This document shows positions 6,930-19,745 of a DNA stretch of 32,509 nt, piece after piece. Positions within the stretch are counted from its first letter, which is position 1. Each line of letters begins with the position of its first letter. A model generated the notes under the pieces. The model worked only from the letters and a program-made list of their open reading frames with translations, made no database searches and was not told the DNA's origin. This stretch comes from Streptomyces sp. ISL-12. Its GTDB lineage: Bacteria; Actinomycetota; Actinomycetes; Streptomycetales; Streptomycetaceae. The stretch spans positions 1 through 32,509 of the forward strand of contig NZ_JAGGOO010000149.1 of NCBI RefSeq assembly GCF_018614415.1, read 5' to 3'. The position numbers were made by a program, and so were the translations under genes.

Positions 6930-8858
6930 GTGCAGTCACAGGATGCAGCCCCGCGCCCCGCACCGTCCGCCGGCGACCCGGTCGTCGATGTCGAACAGGC
7001 CGAGGCCGCGCTCGTCGAGCACTATCCCCGTCTGGCCCGGCTCGCCTACCTGGTGCTGCCGCCCGCTCTGGGCCGGACCCGGCGTGTCCTGACCGCGCAC
7101 GCCCTCGTCCAGCGTGCCCTGCCCCGCAACCGCACCCCCGCCCCCGCGATCCCGGCCCAGTCCACCGGCCGCGCGGCCGACCCGGGGTACGCCCTGGTCC
7201 GGCTGCGGGTGGTGCGTACGGCGCTGGAAGCGGGCCTGCCGCTGCGGCGCCGGGTGTGGCCCGGGCGGTCCCCGTTGCCGCCGCCGCTCCCCCGGGTCTG
7301 GGGCCTGCGCCTCTTCCCGCGCCCCGGCGGCGCCGACGAACTCGCCCTGGACCGAGCCCTGTCCGCGCTGTCCGGCCCGGCGCGGGCCGCGTACGCGCTG
7401 CGCGGTCTGGAGGAGCTGCCCGACGCCGAGGTACGGCAGGTGCTCGCCGCCTCGGGCGTCACCGACGGGGCGGCGGCGCTGGCCGAGGCCGGGTCGGTCC
7501 CCGGGACCCGGGAGCGGTACGCGCTGCTGTCCTCCGCCGAGTTCGACCCCTGCTCGCTCCAGGCGCGGCCGACCGATCTGATGCGGCGCCGGCAGCGTCT
7601 GCGGGTGGCGCTGGCCGCCGGTGCGGCGCTGGTGGCGGGCGGGGCGCTGCTCGGCCCGCTCGGCGACGGCTGGGGCCCGGACGGCCCCGCCGCACCGCCG
7701 TACGCGCACAACGCGTCGGCGCGCGCCGCCCTGGACCCCGGCAGGCTCACCGAGGTATCCCCCACCGCCTGGCGGACCTCCGCGCGCACCGACTTCTCCG
7801 TGTGGCCGGCCCGCGGCGACCTCACCGGCGACCGGGGGCTGCTGCGCCGTGCCCTGGCCGTCTGGGCCCGCCCCGGCGACACCGTCCGGGTCTCGACGAC
7901 GCCGGGCACCCCGTCCGGCGGCCCGCCCGGCCCGCCCCAGCTCCTGTACGCGGGCACCGTCGACGCCGCCCGCGTCGTGCTCCTGTACGACGGTCTGCGC
8001 GTCGTCCGGTACGCCGAGCCGAGGGACTCCACCGCCGGGGCCGCCCTCGACCTGGCGCGGGCCGACGGGGCCGGGCGGGACGGGGCGACCGCGGTGGTCC
8101 TGGGCCGGGCGGACGGCAACGTGCGGTACCTGACCGCGCCGTGGGTGACGAAGGCGGCGGAGCGTGACCTGACCGAGCCGGAGGCCGAGGCGACGGAACT
8201 GCCGCTGACGGACGGGGTGACGGCCCCGCTGGCCGGCCCGGTGCAGCGGCCGGGCGACTGCGCCTCCTGGAACACGCTGGAGCTGACCGACGGCTCCACC
8301 ACCCGCCTGGTGAGCGACCTGGGCGAACTGGTCCCGGCCCGCCTCACCGCCGGGCGTCCCGGCGCGGCCGAGGAGGTGTCCGGGACGGAGGAGCGGCGGG
8401 CCTGGGCGCCGTACGCCTGCTCGCTGGGCGCGGTGCGCGGGCAGGGGGTGCGGTCGGTGAACGCCTGGGAGTTCGCGCGGCAGCGGCTGCCGCACGCGAC
8501 CGGGACGGCGACCTGGGTGTGCACGCGGGCGGAGACCTGGCGGGGCACCGGCGCCAAGGTGCTCGCCCAGTTCCACACGCCGGGCGGCCGGTACGGGACG
8601 GTCGCGGCGAAGGCCGTGGACGTGCCGGCCTGCGGCGAGCGCGCACCGCGGGTGCTGGCCGGGGTGCTGTGGGAGTCGGCGGAGCACGGCTGGTACCTGC
8701 TGGCCGCGGGGAACGAGGCGGTGTCCTCGATCCGGGCGACCGGCGGCATCGACGCCTCCGCCGACGACAACGTGCTGGCGGCCGAGGCGGAGCAGGGGGC
8801 CCGGGCCGACCTGAGGGGCACGCTCGAGGACGGCCGGACGGTGGACGGCCTGCACTAG
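6930..8858 (+). CDS. Sigma-factor-like protein fused to membrane and external domain
   Basis: A 642-residue protein of unusual layout. Residues about 20-65 (EAALVEHYPRLARLAYL) look like an ECF sigma region 2 start. Residues about 130-180 (LDRALSALSGPARAAYALR and following) look like sigma region 4. One hydrophobic segment follows at about 224-246, preceded by basic residues (RRRQRLR), which predicts an N-in orientation. The remaining ~395 residues would be outside the cell; they contain a few Cys and are rich in Ala, Gly and Thr. No recognisable catalytic motif was seen. The sigma part is degenerate, so DNA binding is unproven. It may work as a membrane-tethered regulator or be a domesticated sigma derivative. 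GTG 6930 is the likely start; its ribosome binding site is weak. Confidence 0.75.
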   Translation: MQSQDAAPRPAPSAGDPVVDVEQAEAALVEHYPRLARLAYLVLPPALGRTRRVLTAHALVQRALPRNRTPAPAIPAQSTGRAADPGYALVRLRVVRTALEAGLPLRRRVWPGRSPLPPPLPRVWGLRLFPRPGGADELALDRALSALSGPARAAYALRGLEELPDAEVRQVLAASGVTDGAAALAEAGSVPGTRERYALLSSAEFDPCSLQARPTDLMRRRQRLRVALAAGAALVAGGALLGPLGDGWGPDGPAAPPYAHNASARAALDPGRLTEVSPTAWRTSARTDFSVWPARGDLTGDRGLLRRALAVWARPGDTVRVSTTPGTPSGGPPGPPQLLYAGTVDAARVVLLYDGLRVVRYAEPRDSTAGAALDLARADGAGRDGATAVVLGRADGNVRYLTAPWVTKAAERDLTEPEAEATELPLTDGVTAPLAGPVQRPGDCASWNTLELTDGSTTRLVSDLGELVPARLTAGRPGAAEEVSGTEERRAWAPYACSLGAVRGQGVRSVNAWEFARQRLPHATGTATWVCTRAETWRGTGAKVLAQFHTPGGRYGTVAAKAVDVPACGERAPRVLAGVLWESAEHGWYLLAAGNEAVSSIRATGGIDASADDNVLAAEAEQGARADLRGTLEDGRTVDGLH

Positions 8859-8919
8859 GCAGTCGGACCGGGTCCGGGCCTGGTGCGGGCCGTCGTTCTC
8901 ACCGTCGCGGGCGGGCGGT

Positions 8920-9126
8920 CCTAGGGGCGTCCGGACGCGTTCGTGGCGGGCACGGGCGGGGCGGCCGGTGCGGCCCGGTCGGTGCCGGACCGGTGGGCCG
9001 CGTCGCGCGTCCGCCCGTCGCGGACGGGCGGCCTAGGGGCGTCCGGACGCGTTCGTGGCGGGCACGGGCGGGGCGGCCGGTGCGGCCCGGTCGGTGCCGG
9101 ACCGGTGGGCCGCGTGGCGCGTCCGC
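8920..9126. repeat. Tandem 95-bp near-identical repeat
   Basis: 8920-9014 and 9032-9126 are identical except for one base (C 9004, G 9116), with a period of 112 nt. The short spacers before each copy are also similar, so the whole 112-bp unit appears duplicated. The right copy is the 3' end of the YrdC-like gene including its TAG; the left copy repeats that tail and stop outside the gene. Confidence 0.93.
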
Positions 9127-9797
9127 AGGTCCGCCAGGTAGTCGGGGCCGGTGTGGTGTCTGTCCTGGGCGCCGTGCCGGTGGAGTTCCGTCCGGCCGTC
9201 GGTGTGCAGGCGGACCGTGGTCGTGGCGTGCCGCTCCCGGCCGTCCGCCGCCGGACTCGGAGCGTCCGTCTCCGGCACGGCCAGGACGGCGACGCCGGCC
9301 GGGAACGTGGCCAGGGCGTCGGCGGTGGTGGCGACCGGCGGGCGGCCGGTGCGGTTGGCGCTGCTGACGTACAGCAGCGGCGACCGGTCCAGCAGGGGCC
9401 GCAGCGGCTGCCAGCGGGCCCCGAACAGCAGCATCCAGCCGTCCTTGACCGCCGGAGCCGCCCAGGACGGCGTACCGGCACCGTCGTGCACCGGCACCAG
9501 GACGGTGAGGTGTTCCCGGGTCAGCAGCCACCGGGCCGTCGCGCTCTGCTCGGGCCCCAGCTTCCAGACGTCGTCGAGGGCGCTCAGCGTGTCGGGGTGG
9601 TGGGCCCACAGGGCGACCGGCTGGTCGCCGGGGCGGCCCTTGGCCTCGTTGACGGTCCGGGCCCGGCGGGCGGTGACGACGTGGGTGAGCGGCGCCGGGT
9701 TGGGCAGGACCACGGCCGCGCCGTCGTCCAGCGCCTGCCCGGCTTCGGTGAGCGACACCGGCGCGCGGTCCGCGCGGCCTGCCGCCGGGCCGGTCAC
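9033..9797 (-). CDS. YrdC/Sua5-like protein, not the canonical tRNA enzyme
   Basis: A 254-residue protein of the YrdC/Sua5/YciO fold. It has the N-terminal AVVLPNPAPLTHVV strand region, the nucleotide-binding K53-G-R55 in NEAKGRPGDQP, and SSANRTGRPP matching the conserved S-x-N motif. Canonical members make threonylcarbamoyl-AMP for tRNA t6A; related domains act in O-carbamoyl transfer. The partner gene here suggests a metabolic rather than a housekeeping role. GTG 9797 overlaps the upstream stop (GTGA, 9794-9797), so translation is coupled. The last ~30 residues are Pro/Ala-rich and come from the duplicated segment, so they are probably dispensable. Confidence 0.8.
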   Translation of the reverse strand: MTGPAAGRADRAPVSLTEAGQALDDGAAVVLPNPAPLTHVVTARRARTVNEAKGRPGDQPVALWAHHPDTLSALDDVWKLGPEQSATARWLLTREHLTVLVPVHDGAGTPSWAAPAVKDGWMLLFGARWQPLRPLLDRSPLLYVSSANRTGRPPVATTADALATFPAGVAVLAVPETDAPSPAADGRERHATTTVRLHTDGRTELHRHGAQDRHHTGPDYLADLRTRHAAHRSGTDRAAPAAPPVPATNASGRP

Positions 9798-11020
9798 GCG
9801 CCGACCCGCTGGGTGTGGACGAGGCCGTCGAGGAAGTCGGCGAAGGCGGCGTCGTCGACGACGGCCCGGCCGGTGCGGAAGGCTCGGGTCTTGACCCAGC
9901 TCATCGCGGCGCGGGTCTGCTCCTTGTCGAGCCGGTGGCCGAGGCGGTCGGCGGCGGCGGTGATGACGCGGGCGCTGGCCAGTTGCGTCAGCAGGATCTT
10001 CGGCTGGATGCCCAGCACCTGGGTCGGGTCGTAGGGCTGGAAGAGCTGCGGGTGGACGAAGGGCGTGCCGGTGGAGATGGTGCCCACTCCCGTGCCGACG
10101 ATGGGCGTGGTGACGCTGATCGGGACCTCGGTCTCCTCGGACACCATCCGGGCGATCGCGGGGAGCCTGGTCAGGTCGGGGGCGGTCCACCAGGGCGTCG
10201 CGTCGGTCTTCAGGAACTCCTCGGCGTGCCGGGCGAGCAGGAACAGCAGCTGCTCGGTGGCGACCATGCCGGCCCGCTCGGCGATGCCCAGCCAGGAGCT
10301 GGACACCACCCGGGTCCCGGCGGCCAGGGCCTGGAGGGTGTTGGCCAGTCCGAGCCCGAGGTCGTTGTGCAGGTGGGAGGCGAGCACCACGTCCTCGTCG
10401 GTGCCGGCCCGCACGGCGGCGAACATGTCGTGGCAGGCGCCGGGCAGTTGCGCGCCGACCGTGTCGGCCAGGATCACCAGGCCCGCGCCGGCGTCGGTCA
10501 TGGCCTGCGCGTAGTCGCTCATGAGGGAGGTGTCGGCCCGGGAGGCGTCCGCCAGGCAGATGTCCACCGCGACCGTGTCGTCCAGGGCCCGGGCCGCCTC
10601 GGCCAGTTCGACCCCGCCCCGCAGGGCCTCCTCGGCCGTCTTGTGGACCATCACCTGCGCCATCGCCTCGGACGCCGGGACCACCACCATCACCCGCGCG
10701 TGCCGGCTGCCGCGCACCGAGGCGACGGCCTGCTCCACGTCCCGGAGCGCGCCCCGGCACACCGCGGCCACGCTGACCGTGCCCTCGGCCTCGGCCGCGA
10801 CCTGGCGTACGGCCTCGAACTCCTCGTCGCACACCGCCGGGAAACCGGCGGCGAACACCACGTGCCGTGGCCCGTCCTCGCCGAACACCCGCCCCGTCTC
10901 CTGGGCCAGCCGCACCCGGAACCGGGGAGTCATGAGTGTCTTGGCCTGGGCCCCGTCGCGCGCGGACTCCTCCCACACGACCACCCGGCCGGCCTGAGCC
11001 GACTGACGCACCACATCCAT
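9794..11020 (-). CDS. Isopropylmalate/homocitrate synthase-like HMGL family enzyme
   Basis: A 408-residue enzyme of the DRE-TIM metallolyase superfamily, which condenses or cleaves acyl-CoA and 2-oxo acids. Visible are R21-D22-G in SARDGAQ, the metal-ligand motif H216-L-H218-ND, and GIAERAGMVATEQLL, the conserved Gly-rich/Glu element. It is shorter than canonical LeuA and has no C-terminal leucine-regulatory domain, so it resembles homocitrate or citramalate synthases or accessory biosynthetic paralogues; the substrate cannot be read from the sequence. ATG 11020 follows AGGAGG with 5-nt spacing; an earlier in-frame start at 11053 lacks a site. It is coupled by GTGA to the YrdC-like gene and divergent from tetR, its likely regulator. 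Confidence 0.85.
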   Translation of the reverse strand: MDVVRQSAQAGRVVVWEESARDGAQAKTLMTPRFRVRLAQETGRVFGEDGPRHVVFAAGFPAVCDEEFEAVRQVAAEAEGTVSVAAVCRGALRDVEQAVASVRGSRHARVMVVVPASEAMAQVMVHKTAEEALRGGVELAEAARALDDTVAVDICLADASRADTSLMSDYAQAMTDAGAGLVILADTVGAQLPGACHDMFAAVRAGTDEDVVLASHLHNDLGLGLANTLQALAAGTRVVSSSWLGIAERAGMVATEQLLFLLARHAEEFLKTDATPWWTAPDLTRLPAIARMVSEETEVPISVTTPIVGTGVGTISTGTPFVHPQLFQPYDPTQVLGIQPKILLTQLASARVITAAADRLGHRLDKEQTRAAMSWVKTRAFRTGRAVVDDAAFADFLDGLVHTQRVGA

Positions 11021-11234
11021 CGAAGCCTCCTGGGCCGAATTCGTCACGCGCAAAGATGATCACATGATTGGTTACATCGTGAGGTCGTTCGGTTACCAAG
11101 CGGTGAAGACAGTGACGAGAACCGGCCAGTGTGCTCGTTCTCTGCGCGTGGGGTGATCGTCTTGTACGGGCCAGGTGAACACCGCGCCACAAGTGTTCCG
11201 TTCGGAGGCGTCATCCGATCGGTAAGGTGTTCGT
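11021..11234. promoter_or_regulatory. Divergent promoter region with GTTAC repeats
   Basis: The 214-nt gap between the HMGL-family gene and tetR is less GC-rich than the rest of the window. GTTAC occurs at 11071-11075 and 11092-11096, 21 nt apart (two helical turns), and TGATCACATGAT-like imperfect dyads surround the first copy. Before tetR, TAAGGT (11223-11228) lies 6 nt from the ATG, consistent with a leaderless transcript. This is the natural site for TetR autoregulation and control of the divergent pair. Confidence 0.45.
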
Positions 11235-11933
11235 ATGACTACCGGGGTACGCCGCAGGATGGGCGTCGAGGAGCGTCGGCAGCAGCTCATCGGGGTCGCC
11301 CTCGACCTCTTCAGCCGCCGCTCGCCGGACGAAGTCTCCATCGACGAGATAGCGTCGGCCGCCGGCATCTCCCGTCCGCTGGTCTACCACTACTTCCCCG
11401 GCAAACTCAGCCTGTACGAGGCCGCGTTGCAGCGCGCCGCCGACGACCTGGCGGGCCGCTTCGCGGAACCGGCCGAGGGCCCGCTGGGCGCCCGGCTGCT
11501 GCGGGTGATGGGCCGCTTCTTCGACTTCGTCGAAGAGCACGGTCCGGGTTTCTCGGCCCTGATGCGCGGCGGTCCGGCCGCCGGCTCCTCCGCGGCGAAC
11601 GCGCTCATCGACTCCGTACGGCAGGCCGCCTACGAGCAGATCACCGCCCAGCTGCGGGTACCGGAGCCGCCGGCCCGGCTCGAACTGGTCGTCCGCTCCT
11701 GGATCTCGCTGGCCGAGTCGACGGCACTGCTGTGGCTGGACGGGCGGCGGGTGGAGCGGGCGGAGCTGGAGGTGCAGCTCGTGCACGACCTCGCGGCGCT
11801 GATGGCGGTCAGCGCCGCCCACGACGAGGAGACGGCCGCCGTGCTCCGGCGCGTCCTGGCGGACGATCCGGCCGACGGCCCGTTCAAGACCCTCGTGACG
11901 CGGCTGATCGCGCTGGCGTCCGACCGGTTCTAG
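11235..11933 (+). CDS. TetR family transcriptional regulator
   Basis: A 232-residue regulator. The N-terminal helix-turn-helix (about 12-60) reads VSIDEIASAAGISRPLVYHYF, the TetR signature. The rest is an all-helical ligand and dimer domain with no close match I can name. It has no ribosome binding site, but a -10-like TAAGGT 6 nt upstream of ATG 11235 suggests leaderless translation. It is divergent from the HMGL/YrdC-like pair and convergent with the tautomerase gene; its TAG (11931-11933) overlaps the opposite gene's TAG in the sequence CTAG. It probably represses its own promoter and the divergent pair. Confidence 0.93.
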   Translation: MTTGVRRRMGVEERRQQLIGVALDLFSRRSPDEVSIDEIASAAGISRPLVYHYFPGKLSLYEAALQRAADDLAGRFAEPAEGPLGARLLRVMGRFFDFVEEHGPGFSALMRGGPAAGSSAANALIDSVRQAAYEQITAQLRVPEPPARLELVVRSWISLAESTALLWLDGRRVERAELEVQLVHDLAALMAVSAAHDEETAAVLRRVLADDPADGPFKTLVTRLIALASDRF

Positions 11934-12280
11934 ATCTCGAACTTCCGGTACGACGCGTCGAGTTCACGGACCTCCGCCGAGGCGTGCAGCGGGAGGCCGG
12001 TCTCGATGTGGTCGCGCAGCAGGTCGAGGACGGCCTCGGTGAGCCGCGCCTTGGTCTCCTCGGTGCGGCCGGGCAGCAGGCCGATGGTGACGTGCACGAC
12101 GGCGTGGCCCTCGGTGTCCGGGCCGACCGTGGTGACCTCGGTGGGGCGGAACTGGGTCTTGCAGGCCGGGGGCCGGGCCGCCGCGATCTCCACCACGGCG
12201 GCGTGCAGGGCCTTGGCGAACCCGGGCCGGTCGAAGCCGTCCGTCAGCTGCTCGGAGTGGTCGACGGTGATCTGCGGCAT
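11930..12280 (-). CDS. 5-carboxymethyl-2-hydroxymuconate isomerase-like tautomerase
   Basis: A 116-residue protein beginning MPQITVDHSEQL. Pro2 becomes the N-terminal residue after Met removal and is the catalytic base in the tautomerase superfamily. Length and segments such as VHVTIGLLPGRTEETK match the CHMI family, which in known members isomerises a 2-hydroxymuconate intermediate of homoprotocatechuate degradation. No other genes of that pathway are nearby, so the substrate here is open. ATG 12280 follows AGGAG with 5-nt spacing, but that AGGAG lies in the arm of a perfect hairpin. It is downstream of pulA on the same strand. Confidence 0.83.
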   Translation of the reverse strand: MPQITVDHSEQLTDGFDRPGFAKALHAAVVEIAAARPPACKTQFRPTEVTTVGPDTEGHAVVHVTIGLLPGRTEETKARLTEAVLDLLRDHIETGLPLHASAEVRELDASYRKFEI

Positions 12281-12318
12281 GGGTGCTCCTGTTCGAGGGG
12301 TCCGGATCAGGAGCACCC
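12281..12318 (-). terminator. Hairpin after pulA, covering the next gene's RBS
   Basis: A perfect 11-bp inverted repeat (12281-12291 with 12308-12318, 16-nt loop) starts 15 nt past the pulA stop. The 3' arm on the minus strand contains the AGGAG of the tautomerase gene and touches its ATG. It can act as the pulA terminator, as a translational shutter, or both. Confidence 0.65.
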
Positions 12319-12333
12319 TAACCGCAGTACCGG

Positions 12334-17766
<5,433 letters not shown>

Positions 17767-17832
17767 CGGTGGAACTCCTTGCTGACGGCGGCTCGTTCGA
17801 GGGTCCGACCCCGGCGAGACGGTAACCTCGCC

Positions 17833-17849
17833 GCAAGGGTTGCAGCAAG
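17833..17849 (-). promoter_or_regulatory. Candidate MalR operator before pulA
   Basis: GCAAG occurs at 17833-17837 and 17845-17849 as a direct repeat with 12-nt period, about 70-80 nt before the pulA start. CTTGC elements occur in the same way before the amylase and malE/malR. MalR of Streptomyces is known to recognise CTTGCAG-like repeats. Confidence 0.55.
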
Positions 17850-17888
17850 GGTCGTGAAAGTAACGGAAAGACATTTCACGACCCTTGC
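17845..17888 (-). terminator. Terminator of the amylase gene, overlapping the pulA operator
   Basis: A perfect 15-bp inverted repeat (17845-17859 with 17874-17888, 14-nt spacer) starts 13 nt after the amylase stop. Both arm ends carry the CTTGC/GCAAG element of the presumed MalR sites, so the structure may end amylase mRNA as RNA and bind the regulator as DNA. Confidence 0.7.
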
Positions 17889-17901
17889 GCCGGGCGTCGG
17901 T

Positions 17902-19287
17902 TCAGCAGCTCGACTTGCCCGCGTACAGCGCCAGCGCGGTGTTGGCGCCGAGGGTGGCGGCGAACTGGCCGGAGCCGTTCACGGTCACCGTCGTGTTGCT
18001 CTGGACGTCGCAGTACGTGCCGGCGGACAGGGACGTCTGGTACGTCCGGGTCAGCGACGCGCCCTCGTGGTTGATGGCGACGTACCCCTTGGCACCGCGC
18101 CCGAAGGCGATGGCGTCGCCCCCGTTGTCCCACCAGTTGGTGACGGACTCCCCGCGCACGGCGTTGCGGAAGGCCACCATCGACTTGATCTCCGGCCAGG
18201 CGTGCTGGCACTTCCAGCCGTCCTGCCAGCAGGCGTTGACCTGGCCGTTGTCGGGCGGCCCGGCGTCCGTGCTGGACCACTCGTACCCGCTGTTGACGTC
18301 CGGCGCCCCGTAGGGCCAGGCCAGCATGAAGACGTTGGCGAGGGTGTAGTTGGCGTTGTCCTTGTAGCTGAGGGTGGAGCCGTTGCGCTCGGTGTCGTGG
18401 TTGTCGACGAAGACACCGGAGACGCCGCTGCTCATGTACCCCCAGCCCTCGCCGTAGTTCTTCAGGTAGGCGAGGTTCTCGTTGTTGAAGACGCGCTTGA
18501 GGTCGTAGGCGTAGCGGAACTCCTGGACGTCCCCGTTGCCCGTGTACTCGGTCGGCTGGACGGCCTCCCCGCTGCCGTAGATGACCTCCTGCTTCCAGTA
18601 GACGGACGGGTTGCTGAGCCGCGACTTGATGTTCGCGAGGTCGGCGGCCGGGATGTGCTTGGCGGCGTCGATCCGGAAGCCGTCGACACCGAGGGAGAGC
18701 AGGTCGTTGAGGTACCCGGCGATCGCACCGCGCACATAGCTCTCGCCGGTGTCGAGGTCGGCGAGGCCGACCAGCTCGCAGTTCTGCACGTTGGCGCGGT
18801 CGGTGTAGTTGCTGATCTGCGCGGTGCAGTCGTCGAAGTCGTAGGACGAGTACAGCCCGGGGTAGTTGTACTTCGTGTACGCCGATCCGCCGGTGCCGGT
18901 GCCGCTGCCCGCGGACATGTGGTTGACGACGGCGTCGGCGACGACCTTCACGCCGGCCGCGTGGCAGGTGTTCACCATGGACTGGAACGCGGCCCGGTCA
19001 CCGAGCCGCCCGGCGATCTTGTAGCTGACCGGCTGGTACGAGGTCCACCACTGGGACCCCTGTATGTGCTCGGCGGGCGGGGAGACCTGCACGTAGCCGT
19101 AGCCGGCGGGACCGAGGGTGTTGGTGCACTCCTTGGCGACCGAGGCGAAGTTCCACTCGAAGAGGACGGCGGTGACGTCCTTGGTGCCGGGCGGGGACGC
19201 CTGCGCGGGACCGGCTGCGGTCGGGTTCATGACAAGGGCAGCCGCGGCGAGGGTGGCTGCACCGAAGAGGAGGGATCTGCGTGCCAT
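17902..19287 (-). CDS. Secreted alpha-amylase (GH13)
   Basis: A 461-residue endo-acting alpha-1,4-glucanase. A signal peptide (about 1-30, MARRSLLFGAATL... to AQA) is followed by the catalytic barrel with D207 in GFRIDAAKH, E234 in KQEVIYG and D298 in VDNHDTERNG, the three GH13 carboxylates. The pattern is that of Streptomyces and animal-type amylases. The C-terminal beta domain ends at GKSSC. No starch-binding CBM20 is present, so it is shorter than the ~570-residue Streptomyces amylases that carry one. ATG 19287 follows AAGAAGGG with about 7-nt spacing. A palindromic CTTGC operator lies 27-53 nt upstream. It may be co-regulated with pulA, but a strong hairpin separates the two. Confidence 0.95.
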   Translation of the reverse strand: MARRSLLFGAATLAAAALVMNPTAAGPAQASPPGTKDVTAVLFEWNFASVAKECTNTLGPAGYGYVQVSPPAEHIQGSQWWTSYQPVSYKIAGRLGDRAAFQSMVNTCHAAGVKVVADAVVNHMSAGSGTGTGGSAYTKYNYPGLYSSYDFDDCTAQISNYTDRANVQNCELVGLADLDTGESYVRGAIAGYLNDLLSLGVDGFRIDAAKHIPAADLANIKSRLSNPSVYWKQEVIYGSGEAVQPTEYTGNGDVQEFRYAYDLKRVFNNENLAYLKNYGEGWGYMSSGVSGVFVDNHDTERNGSTLSYKDNANYTLANVFMLAWPYGAPDVNSGYEWSSTDAGPPDNGQVNACWQDGWKCQHAWPEIKSMVAFRNAVRGESVTNWWDNGGDAIAFGRGAKGYVAINHEGASLTRTYQTSLSAGTYCDVQSNTTVTVNGSGQFAATLGANTALALYAGKSSC

Positions 19288-19313
19288 GTGGGGGCCCTTC
19301 TTCGTTGAAGGCT

Positions 19314-19340
19314 CTTGCTGCAAGGTTTCTGAAACCTTGC
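19314..19340 (-). promoter_or_regulatory. Candidate MalR operator before the amylase gene
   Basis: Two overlapping perfect palindromes: CTTGC-T-GCAAG (19314-19324) and GCAAGGTTTC-T-GAAACCTTGC (19320-19340). They lie just downstream of a possible -10 (TAACAT, minus strand, 19351-19356), where a repressor would block transcription. A third dyad, TTCGAT-C-ATCGAA (19361-19373), lies just upstream. Confidence 0.65.
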
Positions 19341-19407
19341 GGTGACGCAGATGTTAAAGCTTCGATCATCGAAAGGGGAGGCGTCGTGCGGAAGTTGCCG
19401 CGGGCGG

Positions 19408-19719
19408 TCAGCTCGCGGCGGCCACGAGGCGTGACGCGAACCGGGTCAGGTCGTCCGCCCGCAGCACCCGGCCGCCGAACCCCGGCAGGGGGACGTGCAG
19501 GGGCTCGGTCCAGCGGGCGGGGATCGCGTCCAGGCCGTCGCGGGCGCCCGCGAGCCCTCCGGTGACCGCGGCGACGGTGTCCGTGTCACCGCCGAGGTCG
19601 ATCGCCGCGCGGACCGCCTCCGCGAAGCTCCCCGTCGTCCGCAGGGCCCAGACTGCCGAGCCCAGGCAGGGCCGGACGGCACCGTTGTGCTCGGTGCCGA
19701 AAAGCACGACCACCGCACA
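19408..19719 (-). pseudogene. ADP-ribosylglycohydrolase C-terminal fragment
   Basis: The frame ending at TGA 19408-19410 encodes a clear C-terminal piece of the ADP-ribosylglycohydrolase (crystallin J1-like) family. Recognisable are EHNGAVRPCLGSAVWAL, the metal-ligand signature AIDLGGDTDTVAAVTGGL and IPARWTEPLHVPLPG. The N-terminal two thirds, including the first metal-binding motif, are absent. Upstream of about 19720 the open frame continues but no longer resembles the family. A gene fragment on the opposite strand begins at about the same place. It is not expected to be active. Confidence 0.72.
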
Positions 19720-19745
19720 GAAGGGGCACCGCCCGTACGGAACCT

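Noticed and set aside
11071..11096. A GlnR box in the tetR/HMGL-like divergent region.
   Set aside because: The GTTAC spacing is 21 nt rather than 22 and no GAAAC boxes stand at the required places.
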